A stretch of 11,235 bases of DNA, taken from positions 1-11,235 of the forward strand of contig JAQIWT010001343.1 in assembly GCA_034696485.1 (NCBI GenBank). The letters run 5' to 3'. The notes under the pieces were generated by a model. It saw only the letters and a list, made by a program, of their open reading frames with translations, was not told the origin of the DNA and searched no databases. Numbering within the stretch: position 1 is the stretch's first letter; every line of letters begins with the position of its first letter. This document shows, one piece after another, positions 5,066-11,235 of this stretch. The position numbers were made by a program, and so were the translations under genes. The stretch is from Isohypsibius dastychi (lineage: Eukaryota > Tardigrada > Eutardigrada > Parachela > Isohypsibiidae).

Positions 5066-8055
5066 CTAGTAAGGAAAAGGAGGACAGAAAAGAAAATTTT
5101 GCTGAGCTGGTGGTAAGAGGCCAAACTGCCGACTTCCAGTGGCACTCAAGCCACGGTACAGAGCATCAGCAGTTTGTGAGGAGGGAAACTGAGAATGCAG
5201 TCCTCCTGTATGCATTCCAGGAAATGGCCAACCAGAACCAGGATGTGGTAGGGTCAAGCCGCCATTGCCGTTTGGAACGAGCATTCTTTGCAGCGCTGGA
5301 TAAAGGTCACTTTCAAACTGCATTGAATTCTGTCTTTTCCATTTGGTTCTGCAATACAGAAAATGTGATTAGCGTTTCTGTAAACGCAATATTACTTTGC
5401 ATCTTACCTTCTGTTTTGAAACCAGCACTTGACCTGAGCGTCAGCCAACTGAAGTTTCGCTGCGAGCTCCATACGCTCTTGGACACTTAAATATTTCTGT
5501 CGCTCAAAACTTTTTTCCAGGGCTTGTAGTTGAGAGTCGGAAAACGCTGAAAAAACACAAAAAATTAACAGCCAAAAAAACTCATCCAACAATTGCCAAG
5601 AACACATTTGCATTCTTGAGAACTTTCTTACAAAGGTCACTGCAACTATTCACTTTTTACCAAGAACGGGTTACGGAATGGCTATATTTGTGAATAGGTT
5701 CTGGTTTATATTTCTCGGAAATAAACTTAAAAAATATTCTGAATTAAAGTAGTTGTACCTGTGCGAGGTTTGCGTTGTTTTTTGCCACTGCAGTCACTGT
5801 CCGCATCGGCGTTTTGATCAAGTTCCGATTCAGGTGTATCAACCGTCTTATTTGATTCCGCCTTGGCCGCATGGCTCTCGTTGTGTTGGTCGCTCAAGCT
5901 TGTCACTTTGGAGCCTGTGAAAAATGGAAAATAATAAAGCCATGAAAAATAATTTGCGGCTTGCGCTCTTGCGCTGCACAATAATGGAAGTTGAGATTAA
6001 TGGATACGAATTAAAGACATACAGGGGCTATTAAAATGTCTGTTGTTACGATGTCTCAAAGCATCTATCAGGCAAAGCATAGTTTTTAACTCGTTTTTGG
6101 CTGCAGGGCCTTCGTGGACAACTAACCTGCTTCGGCTGTCATACGCAATTACCGGACAGCTTCTATTTTGCAAGGATTCACTTGAAGCTCGAAGCAACGC
6201 AGAAAAACAACGTCGCGGTTACCGAACAGAATTGTCATAAATTGAGTGGATGAACAAAGCGATTGATAAAAAACAAAACTGCTTTCAAGCTACCAAAACA
6301 CGAACAACTTGTTGAATGTAGCGAGTTTGCTAAAAAATCAAAGTTCTGACGGCATTCCTTTTTAGCTTTCTTCGAGGAAATAAATTTATTTCCTCTACAT
6401 TTATTCTTAATTCTGGACCATCCGCATGCGGTATAATGAGCAATACCGTCCATGTACGAATCCAGCGCCTTTTTCACGAGACATTTTGCCAAGGACCGAC
6501 AAAACTTCGATTGGTTGAACCAACTCAAATGAGATTTGAAATCATCAAAATTAATTTCTTTCAGAACGACCTTGCAGAAATGGATTCTATGTTTCAGATT
6601 TAATGCATTTTTTAAACAGAGAAGTTTTTTTAAAGATGAGTATAATCCAATTAATTGGCTGTGTCGAAACTGTTAATTTGGTCACGGCCCGGGAGGCCGA
6701 CGCGGCCGCATGAGCATGGCGCCTATGGAACGCATCAATTAAAGTTGGGTTAGTTAGTTACGGGGATATTCACTTTATCGGTTGACTTCCGTTTAACAGT
6801 AAAAATGGGCTCAGACTGGCCCGGGAATAAGTGTGTAATGCGTAATTAATTGGCTTTAAGAGGGACATTTACCACGGACGCCGTCGCGCGAATCCACCTT
6901 TAAATGGATGGAAAATGGCTGTCCCGGTGCACCTTTCCTTGCGGCATTTTGTCAGACCTAAGCAGCAATTACTGACTACCGGTATGGGCAAATCAAAGGG
7001 AAATAATTAAACGAGTCTGTTTGTCGCCCATTGTTCCCATGTAATCGTTTCCGTCCCTCAGTTTGATCAGCGCAAGACTACTTGGAGATGGGCTGACCCT
7101 CCCCATCCTGAAGGGCAATATTATAAGCGTTATGGGCTTGTCATTTGAAAATTTCGACAACATAAACGTTGGGAACTGTTCATCCAGAACCCCTGTCGAT
7201 TTTCGAAAATTCACAAGGACAATATAATCACAAAAACATTGATGTACGTACGGTATATTAGGCCGTGTATTCTGTCCACGCACAAATTTCAATTCTTTCA
7301 CCATATACTGTATTACTTATTTTGGTATTTTTTGACTGAACAGAAGTAAAAATCAGCACAAACATTTTTTAGCAATAAAAAATGGTTCAACATTTCCCAG
7401 CTGCATTTGAAAATGAGGATACGTCTAAAGATTCCCAGGTTTTTTCGAAGTATGTAAAATCACATTCACCTCATTGTAATTTGGAAATGGCAAATGTCAC
7501 CAATTTGGTCTAAACTGTACATATTCCACCAAATACTGACTGCTTGGCTAAAAAAAATAGTTGCTTTAATTTTTCCAAATTCATTTTTCTCACGATTTTT
7601 CTATTTGTTCACTTAAATTGAAGAAAATCAATTGTTCAACTCTGCTCAGTTATTTTACTTGCATTACTTATGCTTATTAAGCACCACGAAATGAATAGCG
7701 GATCCTTTCTTTGTATAATCGGATACATGTCGACACGAGACCCGACGGGTTACAAAATATTTTGAATATGATCAGCACTCAGCTGGAGCCTTTTGAAGGA
7801 TACTGCGGCTGCCATATCGACACCTTGATTTTGCTTGGCTTATTGAGTAATGGACCCTAACTGCTTACCGTCCTGCTGTGGACCACCTCTTTGTCCGCGG
7901 CTGACCTGCCGACATTTCGCTTCGTGTGGGCTTCGAAGGGATGTTGGAATGCTGATCGGACTGGTTTCACATTTGATATCGTCCAATATTTTCTGGTTCT
8001 CCCCAGCTTCTGACTTTTCCAAAATATCCCGTATCATAAAACGCGCAAGGGCCAT
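5066..8055 (-). CDS. Barhl: BarH/Barhl-type homeobox transcription factor, four exons, 254 aa
   Basis: The coding exons, in transcription order, are 8055-7869, 5914-5759, 5546-5408 and 5348-5066 (TAG). Junctions are G|GTAAGC, G|GTACAA and AG|GTAAGA donors with TTTTTCACAG, TTTTTTCAG and TATTGCAG acceptors. All join in phase, through split codons for Gly63, Ala115 and Arg161. Residues 6-12 (FMIRDIL) are an eh1 motif, the Groucho-type co-repressor contact found in Bar proteins. An acidic Ser-rich linker precedes the homeodomain at 109-168, which has R5, F8, L16, F20, W48, N51 and R53. [12 protein letters not shown] and TKWKRQ are Bar-family hallmarks. After it, ALQRM and ALYRG match conserved pieces of the Bar C-terminal region. 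Bar proteins are nuclear DNA-binding regulators of neural and sensory cell fate. Oddities are Cys at position 47 and Phe at 49, where Bar proteins normally have Thr and Tyr, and a very short N-terminus before eh1. Confidence 0.93.
5997..6570 (-). CDS. Candidate nested, spliced cysteine-rich exons in Bar intron 1 (5' end unresolved)
   Basis: Same strand as Bar, wholly inside its first intron. Exon A reads from about 6570 to 6294 and ends TTTTG|GTAGC. Exon B is 6100-5997, after the acceptor CCCTGCAG, and ends with TAA. The donor leaves one base and the acceptor supplies two, so the frame continues through a split Ala codon. The joined piece is about 126 residues, Lys-rich, with nine cysteines: C-x5-C-x18-C-x8-C-x14-C-x15-C-x-C-x10-C-x15-C. 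One more Cys lies just upstream if the acceptor is a little further out. The order, with a CxC and the ending C-L...C-M-x-L-I, resembles the GDNF/GAS1 (GFR-alpha) domain, although two spacers differ by about 7-8 residues. No ATG or signal-peptide exon was found; the frame stays open to about 6765 without ATG. It could be a nested gene, a degraded gene copy or a chance frame. Confidence 0.35.
6641..6860. promoter_or_regulatory. Candidate intronic enhancer or promoter with paired repeated motifs
   Basis: A 12-mer AATTAATTGGCT occurs at 6649-6660 and again at 6844-6855. The first copy sits in the perfect palindrome CCAATTAATTGG (6647-6658). A 9-mer GGCCCGGGA occurs between them at 6686-6694 and 6818-6826, so the order is A-B-B-A. 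AATTAATT is a typical homeodomain core. The block also has a short CpG-rich patch (6684-6723) that contrasts with the AT-rich intron around it. It lies in Bar intron 1 and just upstream of the candidate nested exons, so it could serve either. Function is inferred from motif density only. Confidence 0.4.
6861..7868. other. Remainder of Bar intron 1, no gene recognised
   Basis: Mostly AT-rich sequence with no convincing exon. A 103-codon minus-strand frame with an ATG at 7304 (ending 6993) has no signal peptide, domain or splice context that I could support. A short hydrophobic ATG start ([11 protein letters not shown], minus strand, near 7370) is too short to call. The end at 7868 is the Bar exon 1 donor. 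Confidence 0.5.
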
Positions 8056-8833
8056 GATTTTCCCAGAAACTGTGTCCTTTTCCGTTGAAGTGGATTTTGT
8101 AACGACTAAAACCGTAGGAAGTCGAAATTGGCAAGGAGTTTTGCTGTTCTCAGAGAACGATCATTGAAATGGCAATATCAGTAATTACAGGCATTGTTCA
8201 GTTGCGACGAACGATCAAGTACGTTAACTGTTGAGCAAAATGCGCCGCTTCGTGGTCTAAACTGCCTTTTGGAAAAACTTTTACCGTCTCTTAGTTATTG
8301 GCAAACGGTTCTGAATACCGCCCTCGCCACAGACTTCTCTCTAAACGACAGACAAGATTTCTGTCTGGCCGCAATGTCACTTCAAATCTGCCCAATCAAC
8401 TTGTCACGCGGACTGGTTGGCAAAGTGCCTCTCTGAGAGCAGCCATCATTTCCCCACTGGCTCACTGCTCCATTGAACACTTGCCTTTGGCAACCAGCAT
8501 GTCACGTCATTCTATTTTACGGGCCGTGATTATAGGAATCCCTCTGGTTGTCAAGAGGCGTATTTCTGAATAGTGGCAACTAAAAATTAATCGGTTCGAC
8601 GACCAACCATTTGTTTGTCATGTTTCGGTCACAATGGTTATTTTTTTATTCGCTCTGCAGATTTGCTGGGGTCGAGCGAACAAAAGACCGCGAATGAAAG
8701 AAGCGGTTTGCCGATAAATAAATCATGCTGCGTGATACTTAGTTCCGTGTTTGGTAAAATATTTTGGTGCCAGAAGGATGCAATGTTTTGTTCAGAGAAG
8801 AGGCCAACATTCTCGCTGACAGAAGGCCTGTAG

Positions 8834-8893
8834 TTAATTGGTGTGTTTTAAGCGACAATTAACCTGTAATTATCGGCGTCTATAATTGATTAA
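8834..8893. promoter_or_regulatory. Homeodomain-site cluster upstream of Bar
   Basis: Within 60 bases lie TTAATTG (8834-8840), CAATTAA (8856-8862), TAATTA (8867-8872), and TAATTG overlapping GATTAA (8883-8893). TAATTG/CAATTA cores are bound by many Antp/NK-class homeodomains, including Bar proteins, so self- or cross-regulation is possible. The element lies about 800 bases upstream of the Bar start codon. Single cores are common in AT-rich DNA; the support is their density and the less AT-rich bases between them. Confidence 0.4.
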
Positions 8894-9540
8894 CATGCCT
8901 TTTAGCGGACCTTGTCCGGCCTAAATGAGATGCAGCCTTTATATTAGCATGCCGGAGAAATGCTTATCGCCGATCGCCGCCAATCTGGGCTGACAATTTT
9001 TGTACCATTTGGTATTAGCGACATCAGCGAAAATCTTGAAACTTTCTAACTTTAATTTGTAACATTTTAAGATAAAAACAATTCCATTATGATATCTGAA
9101 GGCACCAAACAACTCCAATGCACTGGGTTTTTCTATTTTCATCGAATCAATGTCGAAACGGTTGTCAAAATTGACCCAGTAATTCGGGACTTTTAGTCCT
9201 AAATTCTGTCATACAGCTTTCATTCAGAATATGAAATGTGCTCTTAAAATCTTCGAAAAAAATTGAATAATATTTGTTGCCACGACGGCTGAATTCAGAA
9301 ACAGTTACGACAAAGCCACTCAAATTAGTTTAGCTTACATGAGATTGTTTGATCTCCAAAATATTTGCTGAATATTTGAAATGCGCTCGGCTGAATGCGA
9401 AATTCTGCTCTGTTCCACAAGAAATGACGTACAGCCAAACCCGATGATTAACACGGGCGCATCTGTGTATTAATATGGAAATGATCTTCTTTCTCACCTT
9501 AGGTTTTATTATCAACCCACCGAGTGTTCACCTCTCACGG

Positions 9541-9616
9541 ATTGTTGAATTAACAATGAGCGCAGCTCATAATGCGATTAATAAACCTTAACCAGCTGGG
9601 AGGTGTCCTCATAAAC
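9541..9616. promoter_or_regulatory. Block with inverted SOX-like pair, inverted repeat and E-box
   Basis: ATTGTT (9541-9546) and AACAAT (9552-9557) form an inverted pair of SOX-type cores with a 5-base spacer. ATGAGC-GCA-GCTCAT (9556-9570) is an inverted repeat with a 3-base spacer that overlaps it. ATTAATAAAC follows, then the E-box CAGCTG (9593-9598), a T-box-like AGGTGT (9601-9606) and TAAACG (about 9612-9617), a core described for Bar-type homeodomains. Together they look like a composite enhancer, inferred from motifs only. Confidence 0.35.
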
Positions 9617-9850
9617 GACCATGCTTAGCGATGCCGGCAAATTGTTACTCTGTAATGGCGATTGAATTAAGACGAGCCATACCGGAACATAAGAAATTCA
9701 TCTTATTCTCATCTCGACCTTAATAAGATAACCGCCATGAAAGGAGAATAATTTGGTGAGATATGAAGTTGTATGGGCCTTTGTCGACATTGTTGGTGGT
9801 GAAACACACCGCCTCACCTTTTCTCATCCGATTAGCAGGCTTATTCTGAC

Positions 9851-9879
9851 AACAATTGTTCGCATTAGCGCATTTGCAT
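9851..9879. promoter_or_regulatory. SOX palindrome next to a POU octamer
   Basis: AACAATTGTT (9851-9860) is a 10-base palindrome containing back-to-back SOX-type cores. ATTTGCAT (9872-9879), the exact octamer bound by POU factors, starts 11 bases after it. Paired SOX and POU sites mark many animal neural and stem-cell enhancers, which would suit a Bar gene. There is no direct evidence that it acts on this gene. Confidence 0.35.
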
Positions 9880-10533
9880 TTGTACACAAGAATCGATAGG
9901 GAGCTCATCTCATTGTTCATCCGGACCCACCTCGGCGATCTGCTCAACTCAAAAGCCAGATTCGGAACAAATTGAACATGCCATTCCTTAGAAGTTCTTG
10001 AATATCTTCGAAAATTAAAATCGAAATTTGTCTTTAAGATTTTCGGACTAAGATTCATCAATATGACATTTTTCTTCTTAAGATTTGGAAATATATTTCT
10101 GATCCCTTTCTATCGATTCAGTAAACTTTCGAGATGTTAAGTAGAAACGGAAGCGCTTGTCAAATGAAAAGTGTTAATTAAATGTCTTTGCTCGAAATCT
10201 GTTTGTATTCTGAAGAAGACCACCAATTTCAAATTACGCCATCAGAACGAATTCGAAAAGAAAGGTTTATAATCTCCTTGTGAATAAAGATATAATTGCA
10301 TCTTTGAGGCTGCTCACATGGTCAGCGATCCGTTACGGCAAAGATCTGATTGCCCACTTTCGTCAAAATAATATTATTAGATAAAGAAAAGACAGGAAAC
10401 CAAAGATGCGATCAACAGGCTTGTCTTCCTTCCAGTTTCGCTCGACAGGCAGGTCTAATCAAAATCTTCAATGTAAAAGTCACCGGACATGGAAATGCTC
10501 GAGGGTGTCCATTTGGGCATGTTAGATGGCCAT

Positions 10534-11235
10534 TTAAAGAAGCCCCCCTGGAACCAGAAACCTGTTGACGCTCAAGCTGATGAGAGATGGTGATGCTGAT
10601 GGTGACGCTTTTGTATTATTGAAATAACGCCGGATTCCAACGCGTTTCAATTCCGGTCGAGGCTTCACTAAAACTACCGGAACCTTGGTAGCGGCCAAAG
10701 TCGTGGTAACTGGTGCAGACTCCGATGGTGCCACAAGAATTTCATTCAACGCCGAATCAGATGAAAAGTTGCTCCGTAAAATATCTGAGTCAGTATGGCT
10801 CGTCCAAACTGGAGCTTGGGTCGCAAAAGGGCGGGGGTCTGTAAAAGCCAGTTGCACTCCAATATCAACATGGTTACCAGGCGCAATATTCCATTGGTTA
10901 CTGGATGGCAGGTCACTCTGCGTGCCAAAGTCCACCACGCCACGATCCCATTGGTTATTCACAGTCCATTGGGGAATAGAGTGACTTGATTGCGATGTTC
11001 GAGACGGCAGAATAGGGACAAACGGTGTTTCGTTTTCCAACGTAGTAAACGGTGTTAAATTCGTTGGTAACCTCCAAGTAACCGACGGCGTAACGGGTAC
11101 CTTTTTAACTGGTTGTAAAAACTGATCTTCCGTGGTTTGAGGGCCAACAGAAAGCGGAACAGCCCTCGCAGGTACAACCGGTGGATCCGGCGTTCGAAAT
11201 TCAATGTGAAGTTTGCGTGGCTTTTGGTTGAAATC
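10534..11235 (-). CDS. C-terminal 233 aa of a P/T/S/V-rich low-complexity protein (5' partial)
   Basis: The frame is open from the window edge to TAA at 10534-10536, and no start is visible. The first visible residues, DFNQKPRKLHIEF, include K-P-R-K-L-H-I, which resembles the first strand of the module in the three secreted proteins at 371-4584 (x-P-x-K-[VIL]-x-[IL]). The rest is rich in Pro, Thr, Ser and Val with few charges, no cysteine and a few sequons (NLT, NFS and NNT). There is an internal repeat around NQW (see separate entry), and a basic segment (KPRPELKRVGIRR) near residue 190-200. The end is SVNRFLVPGGLL. The protein is probably extracellular and disordered, but no signal peptide can be seen because the N-terminus is missing. 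A splice donor-like AACAG|GTTTCT near the end leaves some doubt about the exact C-terminus. Confidence 0.65.
   Translation of the reverse strand, partial: DFNQKPRKLHIEFRTPDPPVVPARAVPLSVGPQTTEDQFLQPVKKVPVTPSVTWRLPTNLTPFTTLENETPFVPILPSRTSQSSHSIPQWTVNNQWDRGVVDFGTQSDLPSSNQWNIAPGNHVDIGVQLAFTDPRPFATQAPVWTSHTDSDILRSNFSSDSALNEILVAPSESAPVTTTLAATKVPVVLVKPRPELKRVGIRRYFNNTKASPSASPSLISLSVNRFLVPGGLL
10837..10958 (-). repeat. Two-copy NQW repeat in the window-edge protein
   Basis: Reading on the minus strand, NNQWDRGVVDFGTQSDL is followed 19 residues later by SNQWNIAPGNHVDIGVQLAF. The two share NQW, then D-[FI]-G-x-Q at a similar distance, with the second copy three residues longer inside. The bases encoding NQW (CCATTGGTTA on the plus strand) are also nearly identical 57 bases apart, which points to an old in-frame duplication. 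Confidence 0.5.

Larger units (their letters stand above)
8056..10533. other. Gene-poor 2.5 kb upstream of the Bar gene
   Basis: No coding region could be supported on either strand. Several frames of 60-110 codons exist, but they lack signal peptides, domains or fitting splice sites. The stretch holds clustered transcription-factor-like motifs in three places, listed separately (8834-8893, 9541-9616 and 9851-9879). It must contain the Bar promoter and 5' untranslated region, but no clear TATA box was identified close to 8055. Long motif-rich non-coding flanks are usual for developmental homeobox genes even in compact genomes. Confidence 0.6.

Noticed and set aside
6235-6528. Similarity of the intronic cysteine-rich frame to the C-terminal part of c-type lysozyme (C..KKaLD...GI...W....C)
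   Set aside because: Spacing of the surrounding cysteines does not fit lysozyme, and catalytic residues cannot be placed; the CxC and downstream exon fit a GDNF/GAS1-like order better.
6993-7304. 103-codon minus-strand frame in Bar intron 1
   Set aside because: It has an ATG start, but no signal peptide, recognisable motif or supporting splice sites; its length is possible by chance in 1954 bases of intron.
7850-8167. 105-codon plus-strand frame over Bar exon 1
   Set aside because: It is antisense to the exon that carries the eh1 motif and a phase-matched donor, which is far better supported.
8194-8833. Three plus-strand frames of 72-91 codons
   Set aside because: Products lack domain or signal features and overlap one another in different frames.
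9720-10058. Minus-strand frame of about 110 codons with a CKC...CC cluster upstream of Bar
   Set aside because: No signal peptide or splice context. The cysteines fall on the SOX/POU-like motif region, so regulatory DNA is the simpler reading.
10578-10610. TGATGC/TGATGG short tandem pattern near the end of the window-edge gene
   Set aside because: It is an imperfect codon repeat for Ser-Pro/Ser-Ala within the coding frame, too short to list as a microsatellite.

Overview
The window looks like nuclear DNA from a small-genome invertebrate animal. The best evidence is a four-exon BarH/Barhl-type homeobox gene on the minus strand (exons between 8055 and 5066). It has GT..AG introns, matching splice phases at all three junctions, an Engrailed-homology (eh1) repressor motif and a complete homeodomain. 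The other genes encode signal-peptide proteins without introns in the coding part, packed closely head to tail. Mid-range base composition and tight spacing would suit a compact ecdysozoan such as a tardigrade, but no sequence here fixes the phylum. I saw no operons, Shine-Dalgarno sites, CRISPR array, tRNA, rRNA or transposon.

Layout. 1-165 (+) is the C-terminal end of an unknown protein, convergent with the minus-strand series. 371-4584 (minus) holds three clear secreted low-complexity proteins, in transcription order: a 555-aa Q/N/G-rich repeat protein (4584-2917), a 318-aa S/T-rich, N-glycosylation-rich protein (2632-1676) and a 256-aa G/P/H/Q-rich protein (1141-371). Between the last two lies a candidate secreted prepropeptide of 128 aa with a furin site and a cysteine cluster (1576-1190). 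5066-8055 (minus) is the Bar homeobox gene. Its 1954-base first intron holds a candidate same-strand pair of cysteine-rich exons (6570-5997) and a cluster of repeated palindromic motifs (6641-6860). 8056-10533 is about 2.5 kb with no convincing gene but with dense homeodomain, SOX, POU and E-box type motifs, as expected upstream of a developmental regulator. 10534-11235 (minus) is the C-terminal 233 aa of another low-complexity protein that runs off the window.

Main observation. The three secreted proteins are otherwise disordered and unlike one another, yet each carries one gap-free 16-residue block fitting G-x-[PG]-[VG]-K-[VIL]-[KT]-[IL]-x-x-[KE]-[SK]-[KE]-[ILV]-x-[FY], which looks like two short beta strands joined by a turn. 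The window-edge protein has a possible half copy. This suggests a tandem family of secreted matrix-like proteins whose flanks diverged while one small module was kept. I do not recognise it as a named domain. Other points of interest are non-Bar residues at homeodomain positions 47 and 49, and the possible nested gene, whose cysteine order recalls the GDNF/GAS1 (GFR-alpha) domain.
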